NCBI GenBank assembly: GCA_022710975.1
Contig: JAKLGA010000001.1
Location: forward strand, 806,001 to 870,000
DNA: 64,000 bases
Direction: 5' to 3'
From: Myxococcota bacterium
GTDB taxonomy: Bacteria; Myxococcota; B64-G9
Positions within the stretch are counted from its first letter, which is position 1. Each line of letters starts with the position of its first letter. Positions 12,888 through 21,104 of this stretch are shown piece after piece. The translations under genes were made by a program, and so were the position numbers. The notes beneath the pieces were generated by a model, which was given only the letters and a program-made list of their open reading frames with translations, was not told the origin of the DNA and did not search any database.

Positions 12888-13445
12888 ATGACGATCATTT
12901 CTCCGAAACTCGGTCACGAGCACGAAAAACAGGCTGATGGTGACCGATCCGATCAAGAAGCGCTTCATGACTGGCTACCTGGGATCTCAGCTCAGGTCCG
13001 AGATCCGCGGTACCTCCCTGCGGCGCCCGTCCTCGCCAGCCTTGAAGCCCTTGGTGCGCAGGTCGGTCATGACGTGGCTTCGGCCTTCCTGGCGCGATCG
13101 ATCTACAGCAGCTACTTGCTGAGCTCTGGCCTGCGCCCGACCAGTTCCTCTCGCGAGCAGTCCAAATGCGCCGCCTGGCTTTGGGGCGGACACTGCTCCT
13201 GCGAATCGGGCTGCTGTCCTGGGTGCGCTGTCCCAACACGGGACCACGCCCAGATGTTCGATGACGCCAGTGGGGAACCAGCGGCGCTCGTCTGGCATCC
13301 CTACGGGCTGGACGTCTCGCAGATGGCTCAGCTGGAAGCCTATGCAGCAGAGCACAACCTGACACTCCGTGTTTCCGCCGAGTCATGGTACTACCCCGGG
13401 CATGCCCTACGCGTCGAGCTGGGGCGGCAGAATCTCCGGCGATAG
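12888..13445 (+). CDS. unknown 185-residue protein with Cys cluster
   Basis: ATG at 12888 is chosen because AAAGGA lies eight bases upstream. The sequence is soluble and mixed helical. A dense Cys/His patch CAAWLWGGHCSCESGCCPGC lies near residues 98-117, suggesting a metal-binding knuckle. The C-terminal 60 residues (QLEAYAAEHNLTLRVSAESW) look like a small alpha/beta unit. No family recognised. It faces the gene at 13689-14225 across a terminator hairpin. Confidence 0.55.
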   Translation: MTIISPKLGHEHEKQADGDRSDQEALHDWLPGISAQVRDPRYLPAAPVLASLEALGAQVGHDVASAFLARSIYSSYLLSSGLRPTSSSREQSKCAAWLWGGHCSCESGCCPGCAVPTRDHAQMFDDASGEPAALVWHPYGLDVSQMAQLEAYAAEHNLTLRVSAESWYYPGHALRVELGRQNLRR

Positions 13446-13632
13446 TTGCCTGCACGGCGGTCGAGTCGTAGGCAGCCACCACACGGTCCACGGATACTTG
13501 GGGCTAGAAGACGCGGCCGGGTCCTTATGGTGCTGCTGGATGTCCGCCAGCCTGTCGGCAGGTGGCTGGTCCTCGCCATGCGTGGTTCAGCATCAAGACG
13601 ATCGAGGGACATTCCGTTTTCGGACAAGAAAA

Positions 13633-13660
13633 AGCCCGACCCGGAGCGACGGGTCGGGCT
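13633..13660 (-). terminator. rho-independent terminator for the gene at 13689-14225
   Basis: Perfect 11-bp stem AGCCCGACCCG/CGGGTCGGGCT with a 6-base loop. On the minus strand a T-run (CTTTTTC) follows the stem. It lies 29 bases after the minus-strand stop codon. It may also stop + strand readthrough from 12888-13445. Confidence 0.75.
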
Positions 13661-13688
13661 GGTCGGAGACCGAGTACACTCGGACGAG

Positions 13689-14225
13689 CTACTTCGCGTT
13701 CTTTCGGGAGCTGACCTTGCCGCCGTTGGTGGCCTTCTCTGCCGCCTTACCTCCGCTCATTCGATCGAGCGCCTTCTTCGAAGTGGTTAGCGCCTCACCC
13801 AACTCTTTTTGCACTTCGACGAGGAGTTCCTCCAGATGGGGCAGCGCAAGAATCCGGGCCTCCCGCGGGGCTGCCGAGAGTGGTCGCAAATCGACCTGCT
13901 TCGACACCTCGTATTCAGGGTGCTCGAAGTCGTCCTCGCACTCGAACATGCCATAGACCAGACACCAGTGGGCTCCGCAGCGCGCGAAGCCGATTTTGTT
14001 CTCACGAGTGAACGACTTCTTGGAATCGTCCCTCTCACTTTCTTCGGTGAACGTCGTCGAGGATAGGGTTGCTCCCCAGACCTCGATGCCAACTCCAGCC
14101 GCGGCTAACTCCGCGTTGAGCGCCTCGATGAGCTCTGTCGCCTTGTCGGCCTGTTCGTTCAGGTCGGTAGCGGTCGCCTTAATCGAAGCGAGAAGGGATT
14201 GTTGAGATTGCGAGAATTTGGCCAT
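13689..14225 (-). CDS. unknown 178-residue protein with N-terminal coiled helix
   Basis: Residues 5-50 form a long amphipathic helix (SQSQQSLLASIKATATDLNE and following). A compact middle domain contains GFARCGAHWCLVYGMFECED, and a helix and Lys-rich tail end the chain. No family recognised; it resembles small accessory proteins of plasmids and phages. The 5' leader (14226-14330) has two hairpins: GCCCGAAC/GTTCGGGC (14291-14317) and a CTGAGC/GCTCAG type near 14258-14277. Transcript-level control is possible. Confidence 0.6.
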   Translation of the reverse strand: MAKFSQSQQSLLASIKATATDLNEQADKATELIEALNAELAAAGVGIEVWGATLSSTTFTEESERDDSKKSFTRENKIGFARCGAHWCLVYGMFECEDDFEHPEYEVSKQVDLRPLSAAPREARILALPHLEELLVEVQKELGEALTTSKKALDRMSGGKAAEKATNGGKVSSRKNAK

Positions 14226-14415
14226 TTCCAGGGTCTCCTTCGGGCGTTTAGCCCAATTTGCTGAGCCTTCAGCTCAGCTCGGTCTAGGTCGCCCGAACAC
14301 TCCTCCGAGGTTCGGGCCGCTCGGTCTTCCGACCAAGGATAAGGGTAAGCCCAGACACTGGTCGTGGTCAAGGTGAAAATCGATACGGGCCGGGAACATC
14401 CCAGACCAGCTAGAC

Positions 14416-14444
14416 GCGGGCAGCCCCCTCTCGGGCTTGCCCGC
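14416..14444 (-). terminator. hairpin after a 30-residue ORF
   Basis: GCGGGCA (14416-14422) pairs with TGCCCGC (14438-14444), extended inward by GCCC/GGGC around a short loop. It lies immediately downstream, on the minus strand, of the tiny ORF at 14451-14543 and would close the MoxR-VWA-tiny ORF operon. No strong T-run follows. Confidence 0.5.
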
Positions 14445-14450
14445 CAGCAA

Positions 14451-14543
14451 CTACCGCTTGGTCAGCAGCCTCACCACCAGCACCGCCACCGCCTGCAGCG
14501 CGGCGCCCAGCGCAATCTCCCAGCCTTCATCTCGCTGACCCAT
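14451..14543 (-). CDS. 30-residue putative single-pass membrane protein
   Basis: The frame reads MGQRDEGWEIALGAALQAVA then VLVVRLLTKR and stops: a short polar start, one hydrophobic helix (about residues 10-27) and a basic end. A very good ribosome site (GGAGAGGAGG) lies four bases before the ATG. It is 24 bases after the VWA gene and followed by a hairpin. A role beside the MoxR-VWA pair is inferred from position only. Confidence 0.5.
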   Translation of the reverse strand: MGQRDEGWEIALGAALQAVAVLVVRLLTKR

Positions 14544-14567
14544 TCGTCCTCCTCTCCTGATTCCAGG

Positions 14568-15992
14568 TTACCGGCCGTCCAGGCCCACCACGGGCAGGAC
14601 GGCCTTCAAGTCCCCGATGTCGGTCACGTGCGTCATCGTCGTGGCGATGGGCCCCAGCGACGTACCGCAGGTCTCGCCGCCCACCAGCCCAACGGCGACC
14701 ACCATCCAGTTCACCCCCTCGGCCTTGCTCAACGCCTGCGCAGCCTCGACGGTCGCAGGCTCCAGCGTGTCCTCGCCGTCCGTGATGACCGCCACGTCGG
14801 CCTTGGCCATGGTCCTGCTGCCACGGATGATGTCCACCGCCCGCAGAATCGGCGCGTCGAAGTCCGTGCCTCCGGCGCACCGGTGGTCCAGGGCCTTCAC
14901 GATGTCGGCCACGTTGGCTTTGCCGGGCTGGACCTCGACTTCGCGAACGACCGACCCGTTGAAGGCGATGAGGTGCCAGGCCCGCTTCTGCCGGGTGGCC
15001 GTGTCCAGCAGCGCCAGGGTCACGGCCTTGGACCACACGTCCTTGCCGTCCTCGGCCATGGAGCTGCTCTCGTCCAGCAGCACGACCACCGGCCCGCGCC
15101 CCAGGGTTTCGCGGCTCTTCACGGCGTAACCCAGCGCCTGGTGCTGGACGAGCCGGACGAGCATGGACGTCCGGAGCTTCGGGTGGCACATTGCCAGCAG
15201 CTCGCTGGGCAGCAGCCTTGCGATGTCGCCCGTGCGTTCGATGCCGTGGACCTCGCTGACACCCGGCTTGATCTCGCTCTTGCGCTTGGCCGCAGCCAGG
15301 CGTTCGATGCGGCCGGCCAGCTCCGCGATGCGGCGGAGCTTGGGGTTCTTGGACAGGAGCCCGAAGGCTTCGCGAACCGCCTTCAGGTTGGCCGGGCCCG
15401 AGTCGGTCACGGTCAGGCTGCCCGGCGTGGACAGACGCAGCACATGGCGAACACCATCCAGCCCCTGCTCGGCGTCCTGGACGGCGTCACGGGCAGCGCG
15501 AGAGGCGGCCCGCAGGGCAGCGCGGATGTCGGCGTCGGACGGCGTGGGCTGCTCCGGCTGCCCCTGCTGCTTCTCGTCTCCTCCTTCCTGGTCCTGCTGC
15601 CCGGGTTCCCCGGCCGGCTTGCCCTCCGGGGCATCGGGGACCAGCGGCAGCAGCTCCTTGAGCATGGCCTCCGCGGCGATGCCCGCTGCGAAGCCGTTTC
15701 TCGCGCACATCGCCCTGAGCCTGCCCCACTCGCCCAACTCGGGCGCCAGCCGGTGCAGCCTCATCGCCCACTCTGGCGCGTCGGCCAGCTCGGCCGGGTC
15801 GCTGGGCAAGTAGAGCCTGGCGTGGATGTCGGCCGGGAACCCCGCGAACCCGGCGCCCTGTTTCTGGATGCCCGCCTGGACCAGCTCCAGCGCGGGCTCG
15901 CTGACCTCGAGGTGCTCGCGCCACAGGAGATCGAGCCAGCGGCTCGTGTCGTAGAGCATTCCCACGACGCACCACCCTGGCTCAGGCCCCAC
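14568..15992 (-). CDS. VWA-domain protein paired with MoxR ATPase (ViaA-like)
   Basis: The C-terminal third (about 300-474) is a von Willebrand A domain with an intact metal site: DESSS at 307-311, a Thr in AGGTDFDAP, and Asp in VITDGEDTL. The N-terminal 110 residues are helical, and a Gln/Glu/Gly linker (about 118-152) follows. In RavA-ViaA and other MoxR-VWA pairs, the ATPase remodels targets presented by the VWA partner. The start overlaps the ATPase stop by 11 bases if GTG at 15992 is used; ATG at 15959 is the alternative. Target unknown. Confidence 0.85.
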   Translation of the reverse strand: MGPEPGWCVVGMLYDTSRWLDLLWREHLEVSEPALELVQAGIQKQGAGFAGFPADIHARLYLPSDPAELADAPEWAMRLHRLAPELGEWGRLRAMCARNGFAAGIAAEAMLKELLPLVPDAPEGKPAGEPGQQDQEGGDEKQQGQPEQPTPSDADIRAALRAASRAARDAVQDAEQGLDGVRHVLRLSTPGSLTVTDSGPANLKAVREAFGLLSKNPKLRRIAELAGRIERLAAAKRKSEIKPGVSEVHGIERTGDIARLLPSELLAMCHPKLRTSMLVRLVQHQALGYAVKSRETLGRGPVVVLLDESSSMAEDGKDVWSKAVTLALLDTATRQKRAWHLIAFNGSVVREVEVQPGKANVADIVKALDHRCAGGTDFDAPILRAVDIIRGSRTMAKADVAVITDGEDTLEPATVEAAQALSKAEGVNWMVVAVGLVGGETCGTSLGPIATTMTHVTDIGDLKAVLPVVGLDGR

Positions 15993-17142
15993 CGGGGGCG
16001 ACGTGCAGCCTGCTGATGCTCTTCAGCGCCAGGCGGCCGAGCTCCCGGTGCCAGGTCTCGATGCGGCCGAGGGCCTGCTTCGCCCGGAACGTCCGCCGCT
16101 CCGGCGCCTGCAGGATGCGCTGCTCGAGCCGGGTGTGGATGTCCGCGAGCTGCCTGAGCAGCGGCTCCAGGGCCGGCGCCATGTCGGCCTGGTCGGCCTT
16201 GGGCTTCTGGTCGAAGAGGTCGCGGGCGGCGTCCTCGAGCTCGACGGCCTCGAGGCTCAGCGGGTTGGCGATCTTGCCCACCACCCGCTCCACGGTCCGG
16301 ACCTGGGCCGGCTCGGACCAGAGGGCGTGGACCAGGATCTCGGCGTGGTCGCTGAGGGCCTCGTTCTCGCCTTCCAGCCAGGCCCGGGCGCGGACCAGCC
16401 GGGCACAGGCCGCCCAGCGGCGGTCGCTGGCCTGGACGCCCTCGGCCGCCAGCTCGTGTCGGAGGGTCAGCAGGGCGTCCCGGGCGTTCTGGCTCAGCGG
16501 CACCTTGCGGACCAGGTCCTGGGCGGCCTTCAGCTCGGCGATGGTGATGGTGGCCGCGGGCACCTTGGGCTCCAGGTCGAGCAGCGCAGCGAAGCTGGCG
16601 TCGTCGGCGAGGTACGGCAGCTGGACTCTGAGCAAGAACCTGTCGAACAACGCCGCGAGGGAGCTGTCCTCCGGCAGCTCGTTGGAAGCGCCGACGAGGC
16701 TGAGCAGCGGCACGGGCTGGGCCTGGCCGTTCTCGTGGAACACCCGCTCGTTCATCAGGCCCAGCAGGCAGTTCAGGATGCTCGAGTTGGCCTTGAAAAC
16801 CTCGTCCAGGAAGGCCACGTGGGCCTCGACCAGCGTGCCGCTGGTCACCCGGCAGTACGTGTCGCGCTCGAGCGCGGCGATGGACAGCGGGCCGAACAGT
16901 TCTTCGGGCGTAGAGAAGCGGGTCAACAGCCGCTCGAAGTAGCGCCCACCCTCGATGCGGGCGCACAGCCCCCGGGCCAGCAGGCTCTTGGCCGTGCCCG
17001 GCGGGCCGAGGAACAGGATGTGCTCGCCGCAGAGCAGCGCCAGCAGCGCGGCCTGGATGGCCACCTCGCGCTCGAGCAGGCCATAGGCCAGGTCGGTGGC
17101 CAGAGCCTGCAGCTTGGTCACCAGGGTGTTCACCTGATTCAT
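15982..17142 (-). CDS. MoxR-family AAA+ ATPase, RavA-like
   Basis: 386 residues. Walker A GPPGTAKS at 46-53, Walker B VAFLDEVFKA at 109-118, followed by SSILNCLLGLMNER, sensor-1 GASNELPEDS and the arginine-finger region LFDRFLLR. The C-terminal half carries the lid and a helical tail. Spacing and the STPEELFGPLS box resemble the RavA subfamily. AAAGGA precedes the ATG. It is the first gene of a tight operon with the VWA gene and a tiny membrane ORF. Such ATPases act in complex assembly; on mobile elements a conflict or maintenance role is possible but unproven. Confidence 0.88.
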   Translation of the reverse strand: MNQVNTLVTKLQALATDLAYGLLEREVAIQAALLALLCGEHILFLGPPGTAKSLLARGLCARIEGGRYFERLLTRFSTPEELFGPLSIAALERDTYCRVTSGTLVEAHVAFLDEVFKANSSILNCLLGLMNERVFHENGQAQPVPLLSLVGASNELPEDSSLAALFDRFLLRVQLPYLADDASFAALLDLEPKVPAATITIAELKAAQDLVRKVPLSQNARDALLTLRHELAAEGVQASDRRWAACARLVRARAWLEGENEALSDHAEILVHALWSEPAQVRTVERVVGKIANPLSLEAVELEDAARDLFDQKPKADQADMAPALEPLLRQLADIHTRLEQRILQAPERRTFRAKQALGRIETWHRELGRLALKSISRLHVAPGGA

Positions 17143-17175
17143 GGGCTTTTTCCTTTCTGGGTTGAGGAGAGACGA

Positions 17176-17216
17176 AGAGCGCGCCGCCCAGCCGGGTATC
17201 GGCCGAGCGGCGCTCT
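17176..17216. terminator. hairpin between metallophosphoesterase and MoxR genes
   Basis: AGAGCG (17176-17181) pairs with CGCTCT (17211-17216), extended by CCGC (17184-17187) with GCGG (17207-17210) across a 2-base bulge. It lies downstream of the minus-strand metallophosphoesterase gene and upstream of the MoxR gene, so it probably separates the two transcription units. No T-run is obvious. Confidence 0.45.
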
Positions 17217-17284
17217 CTTCTGTGGTCAGGATCTGGTCTTCGAATGCGGGGTGGACTTGGCTGAGAGCCGATCGGCCCCAGGCC

Positions 17285-18175
17285 CTATCTCGTCACACGG
17301 ACCGTGCGCCAGCGCAGTGGGCCTGACCTCGGAATGCTCAGGACCCCGATGGACGGTGTTGCGCCGTCCATGCCGCCGGTCCTGCCCATCATGTACGCCC
17401 GCGTGCTCTTCCCGACACGCCAGCTCCAGGGTTCGCCCCCGTTGGTGTGGATGTGCCCGCACAGAATCGCATCGAGGCCCACACCATCGGCGAGTCGGGC
17501 AAGGCGCTTGAAGTCCGCAGAGGGGAACCCGAAAGAGATCTTCTGGTCGGCGTGAATCCTTCGCGCCTGCGTGATCAGGTTCTCTTCTTCGCCCTCGTAG
17601 GGCGGGTGATGGATGGCCAGAAGTCGCCGCTGGCTGGCATCTGCCAGGCCCCGGCGCACTGCAGAATCATCGGCCTTTCGCCAGTAGCCGATCGTCGAAG
17701 TCCAGGTACTGTGGGCGGTGGTATCAGCCCCGACGAGCGTGACGTCGCCCAGGTCCTTCCGGAACGGGAACCTGTCGCCCTTCGCGAGGAGGTCATCTGC
17801 GTCGAGGAGATCATCGATCCAGTGGCAGAACATCTCGTAGTGGCGCTGGGCGCGGCGGCCGAGAGCCTTGAGAACTCGCCTGACCTTCCCCCAATCGGAG
17901 GACCGGCCTGCGAGGTGGAAGATGTCGTGGTTGCCGACGATGATGCTGAGTCGGTCGCGGTGCCAGAGCCCGAGCTTGCGCAGTGCCTGGCTCACCTTCT
18001 CCCGGTCGCGCACCATGACGCTGGCACCGTCGAAGATGTCACCGCAGATGACCACGTGATCGGCCCTGGTCTTGGCGGCGAGAGCGAACGCGCGCTTGGC
18101 AAGTTCCCAGGAAGCCGGATGGTCCTCGAGGTCAATGTGCAGGTCGGAGAGCACAGCGAGCGTTGTGGCCTGCAT
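17285..18175 (-). CDS. calcineurin-like metallophosphoesterase
   Basis: All metal-binding signatures of the family appear in order: SDLHID (10-15), GDIFDG (45-50), GNHDIFH (about 82-88), a His in AIHHPPYEGEE and GHIHTNG near the C-terminus. Length 296. Members hydrolyse phosphomonoesters, phosphodiesters, nucleotides or nucleic acid ends; mobile elements often encode such enzymes for DNA processing. Without a partner domain the substrate cannot be told. GGAGG lies upstream of the ATG. Neighbours on the same strand are the DUF6744-like gene upstream and MoxR downstream. Confidence 0.88.
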   Translation of the reverse strand: MQATTLAVLSDLHIDLEDHPASWELAKRAFALAAKTRADHVVICGDIFDGASVMVRDREKVSQALRKLGLWHRDRLSIIVGNHDIFHLAGRSSDWGKVRRVLKALGRRAQRHYEMFCHWIDDLLDADDLLAKGDRFPFRKDLGDVTLVGADTTAHSTWTSTIGYWRKADDSAVRRGLADASQRRLLAIHHPPYEGEEENLITQARRIHADQKISFGFPSADFKRLARLADGVGLDAILCGHIHTNGGEPWSWRVGKSTRAYMMGRTGGMDGATPSIGVLSIPRSGPLRWRTVRVTR

Positions 18176-18256
18176 GAAGGAGCCTCCAAGGGTTCTCCAA
18201 ATGACCGCACTGGATGAGGCTGTTTGTCAAAGCTGCATGCCTCACCGTTCACAGGG

Positions 18257-19162
18257 TCAAGCGGCGGCGGTCTGGACCGGGTCGATGCCTGCGCTCGCGT
18301 TGTTGCCGCCCCGGTGGACGACGGTCTGGAGGCGGACGTCGAGCAGGCCCTGGACCTTGGCCTCCAGGCTGGCCAGGACGTTCTGAGCAGCCTCGACGCC
18401 GACACCGAGGGCGTCCCTGTACAGCGTCGCCCGCTCCCGGAGGCGCTGGTAGGTCTCCAGCCGCCGGGTGAACGTGCTGGGCTTCTCCTTGCCGTCGAAG
18501 GCCTCGGCCTCCGCCTGGAGCTGCTCGAGCTGGTCGGCCAGGCTGTCCGAGACGACCTCGTGGACGATGGTCTTCACCTCGGGCTCGAGCTCGCACAGGA
18601 CCAGGTCGATGCCCACCGGGGCGAGGAGCTGACCGAGCTTGCGGACATCGCCGAGGCGGGTGGGCGGCACCCAGAAGATCCGCCCGTCCGAACGCACTGA
18701 AGCGGCGTCGTGGGCCTCGAGGAAGCTCGAGATGCTGCTCGCCCAGTCCTCGGCCACGACCTTACCCCGGAAGCTCGCGTAGGCCTGGGCGACCTCCTGT
18801 GCCACGATGTGGCTGCCCTGGACGACCGCCGGGTCGGGCTCCGCCGTCCAGCGGACCAGGTCGAGCTGCTCGTGGTCGACGCGCTCGGTCAGGGAGTCCT
18901 TGCGCTCCCGGACGACCGCGTAGAGCACTTCCGAGGCCGTTCTGCGAAGGGGGCGGAGCAGGAAGCCCCGGCGCTGCAGGCCGCGCTCGGTGGCCGTGAT
19001 GGCCCTGCCGATGGCCGCGCGGTCACCGGCGTAGGTCGGGACGATGGCCGGGTCGAAGCCCGCGGCCTTGGCCAGGGCCCGGAGCTCCTCGGGCTCCTTG
19101 GGCTGGACGCCCTTGGCGCGGGTGAACACGAAGGCGCCGGAGGCGAACTTCTTCTCCTTCAT
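18257..19162 (-). CDS. mobile-element protein of unknown function (DUF6744-like)
   Basis: 301 residues. The chain starts with a basic segment (EKKFASGAFVFTRAKGVQPK), has a central alpha/beta region with FWVPPTRLGDVRKLGQLLAPVG, and a long C-terminal coiled helix (about 205-270). I associate this layout with the DUF6744 family of plasmid and phage proteins from memory; the assignment is tentative. AAAGGAG precedes the ATG, and the start overlaps the stop of the small gene at 19159-19422 (ATGA), so the two are coupled. Confidence 0.65.
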   Translation of the reverse strand: MKEKKFASGAFVFTRAKGVQPKEPEELRALAKAAGFDPAIVPTYAGDRAAIGRAITATERGLQRRGFLLRPLRRTASEVLYAVVRERKDSLTERVDHEQLDLVRWTAEPDPAVVQGSHIVAQEVAQAYASFRGKVVAEDWASSISSFLEAHDAASVRSDGRIFWVPPTRLGDVRKLGQLLAPVGIDLVLCELEPEVKTIVHEVVSDSLADQLEQLQAEAEAFDGKEKPSTFTRRLETYQRLRERATLYRDALGVGVEAAQNVLASLEAKVQGLLDVRLQTVVHRGGNNASAGIDPVQTAAA

Positions 19163-19422
19163 CGGATGTCTCCTTTCTTGGACTCGAACGAGAGGTAGGC
19201 CCAGGTCTCGTGTTCACGCTCCAGGATGTCGTTCTGGAGCAGCTTGGCCTCGGCCGGCTGCAGCTTCCTGAGGATCAGGAGGTCGCTGCCGGGGAAGCGT
19301 TCGAGCAGGTCTTCGAGGATCTGCTTGAGGGGCGGAACGCCCTCGGAGTCGTCGAGCGTGAAGTTCTCGATGACGTGGGGCTCCCCGTCCACCCAGCAGA
19401 AGGGTGAACCGGTGGTCTTCAT
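19159..19422 (-). CDS. small 87-residue protein coupled to the DUF6744-like gene
   Basis: Starts MKTTGSPFCWVDGEPHVIEN and continues as an acidic protein with a predicted helix (PLKQILEDLLERFPG) and LLILRKLQPAEAK. ATG at 19422 is chosen for its AAAGGGA ribosome site; longer upstream frames lack one. The stop overlaps the next start by four bases. No family recognised. Confidence 0.6.
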   Translation of the reverse strand: MKTTGSPFCWVDGEPHVIENFTLDDSEGVPPLKQILEDLLERFPGSDLLILRKLQPAEAKLLQNDILEREHETWAYLSFESKKGDIR

Positions 19423-19570
19423 GGTGATGTCCCTTTCGTTACGTGTGGGTAGGTCGGCACAGAGGGGCGCCACAGGGCCTGAAGGAGTATCGAGGGTTCG
19501 TGTCACCCCCCATTTGCTTGTTGCTGGTAAGCCCCAGGGCTATGCTTCTGGAGTACGGGAGGTCGCGGTA

Positions 19571-19813
19571 ATGGCCAGGGAGCAAGTCGAGGGGGAATTC
19601 GGGAACTCGTCGGCGGTAAGGGCGACGATCATCCTCCAGATCGAGGCTGCGGACTTCGATGGTGCCTGGGCGCAGGTGCTCAAGTACATGCAGAGATTCC
19701 ACGGGGTGAAAGACGAAGAGATCAAGTGCTTGAAGAAGACACGGGACTCGCGAGGCTCATGGTGGATCGAGGTGGAACACCCCGCTTGGAGTGGTGACCT
19801 GATCGACTTCTAG
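19571..19813 (+). CDS. small 80-residue protein
   Basis: MAREQVEGEFGNSSAVRATI begins a compact alpha/beta chain (VRATIILQIEAADFDGAWAQ, KYMQRFHGVKDEE) that ends HPAWSGDLIDF. GGGAGG lies about eight bases upstream of ATG. It is the only + strand gene in this stretch and is divergent from the gene starting at 19422; the 148 bases between should contain both promoters. The last four bases overlap the end of the zinc-ribbon gene on the other strand. Family unknown. Confidence 0.55.
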   Translation: MAREQVEGEFGNSSAVRATIILQIEAADFDGAWAQVLKYMQRFHGVKDEEIKCLKKTRDSRGSWWIEVEHPAWSGDLIDF

Positions 19814-20010
19814 GTGTTCTCCGGCGGCTCAACGCTCTCGACGTCAGTCAGCGTGTACACGTCCTGCCAGACGGCTTCGCACTTGAGGCAGGTCACTTCC
19901 TGGGTGGCCTCTCCGGCGCTGATTTCGACAGGCCCGCCTTCGATGTCGTCCGCGTGGCAGTGCGGACAGAACACGCCGCCCGAGGCCAGGTACTCCGTCT
20001 TGTGCTTCAT
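19810..20010 (-). CDS. 66-residue zinc-ribbon protein
   Basis: Two knuckles are visible: CPHCH near residues 15-19 and CLKC near 42-45, spaced as in small zinc ribbons. The rest is acidic. It lies 12 bases after the sliding clamp gene on the same strand, so it probably shares its transcript. Binding of nucleic acid or a protein partner is possible; function is unassigned. Confidence 0.65.
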   Translation of the reverse strand: MKHKTEYLASGGVFCPHCHADDIEGGPVEISAGEATQEVTCLKCEAVWQDVYTLTDVESVEPPENT

Positions 20011-20022
20011 GGCCGACCTCGG

Positions 20023-21093
20023 TCAGAGGCGGACTGGCATCACGATGCTGAGACGGCCGCCCGGCAGGTCGATGCGGACGGGGTCGATGGCGTCGCCGAA
20101 GCCCACGCGGACGGTCTCGTCCGCGGTGCCCAGAGCCTCGACCAGGTAGGCCGGGTTCACGCCGATGACGAGGTCCTTCCCGGTGTGGCTGTTCTCCGTC
20201 GGCTTGATGACCGCGGTGGCCTGGTTGGCGTCGTGGTCCTGGATGGACAGCGAGAGCGCGCCGTTCAAGGTGACCTTCACGTTCGCCTTGGGCGCCAGCC
20301 GCTTCAGACGCTGCAGCTCCCGCCGGATGGGGGCGCTCGGCAGCAGGATGACCGAGGTGGCCTCGTTGGCGCCAGGGACGACCTGGGTGTAGTGCGGGTA
20401 GGTTCCGTCCATCTCCTTGGACATGAGCACCCAGTTGCCGCCCTCGAAGCGGCTCCAGCCCTCGGCGCGGGACAGGTTCACCGGGCCATCGCAGGCGAGC
20501 TGGGCCAGGATGCTGGCCGCGGCGCCGGGGAGCAGGAGCGACTTGGGCAGCTTGGGCTCCAGGGCGTGCCAGTGGAGCCTGTGGCCGTCGGTGGCCACCG
20601 CGCGGCCGGAGTCGAAGTAGACCCCGCCCAGGTGCGGCCGGGTCTTGTCGTGGGAGACCGCGGGCAGGACGAAGTCGAGCGACCGCCGGAGCAGGTCGCC
20701 GTCCCAGACGACGTTCGGCTTGAAGTCCCCGGGCGCCACGGGCCAGTCGGGGAAGTCGAGTGGGACGTAGCAGGCCACCCGGGACTCGGCGCCGGCCACC
20801 TCGACCCGGACCTGCTTGTCGCTCATGGGTTCGATGACGACCTCGCCGTTCTGCTTGGCGGACTCGGGCTTGACCAGGTCGCGGAGCAGCTTCACCGGCA
20901 GGCAGGTGGTCAGCTCGCCCTCCGCGGGCAGGCGGTAGGTCAACCGGGTCTCGAGGTCGGTGGAGGTCAGCGTGGCCAGGCCGTTCCGGACCTCGATCAG
21001 CACCATGGTCAGGACGGTCAGGGCGTGCTTGATGGGCACCACCCGGGTGAGCTCCTTCAAGGCCTCGTACAGCGGGCGTTGGGCGACTTTCAT
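20023..21093 (-). CDS. dnaN: element-encoded DNA polymerase III sliding clamp (beta subunit)
   Basis: 356 residues, close to the usual 366. Three similar clamp subdomains are seen, with landmarks LTMVLIEVRNGLATLTSTDL, SRVACYVPLDFPDWPV, VYFDSGRAVATDGHRLHWHA and the C-terminal DPVRIDLPGG to IVMPVRL that lines the partner-binding pocket. ATG at 21093 has AAGGAG six bases upstream. A host chromosome always has its own dnaN, normally near dnaA, so this is an extra copy within the mobile element. It may serve the element's own replication or recombination, alongside the Rad52-like protein and nuclease upstream. It follows the gene at 21105-21665 by 11 bases. Confidence 0.88.
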   Translation of the reverse strand: MKVAQRPLYEALKELTRVVPIKHALTVLTMVLIEVRNGLATLTSTDLETRLTYRLPAEGELTTCLPVKLLRDLVKPESAKQNGEVVIEPMSDKQVRVEVAGAESRVACYVPLDFPDWPVAPGDFKPNVVWDGDLLRRSLDFVLPAVSHDKTRPHLGGVYFDSGRAVATDGHRLHWHALEPKLPKSLLLPGAAASILAQLACDGPVNLSRAEGWSRFEGGNWVLMSKEMDGTYPHYTQVVPGANEATSVILLPSAPIRRELQRLKRLAPKANVKVTLNGALSLSIQDHDANQATAVIKPTENSHTGKDLVIGVNPAYLVEALGTADETVRVGFGDAIDPVRIDLPGGRLSIVMPVRL

Positions 21094-21104
21094 GGCTACT
21101 CCTT

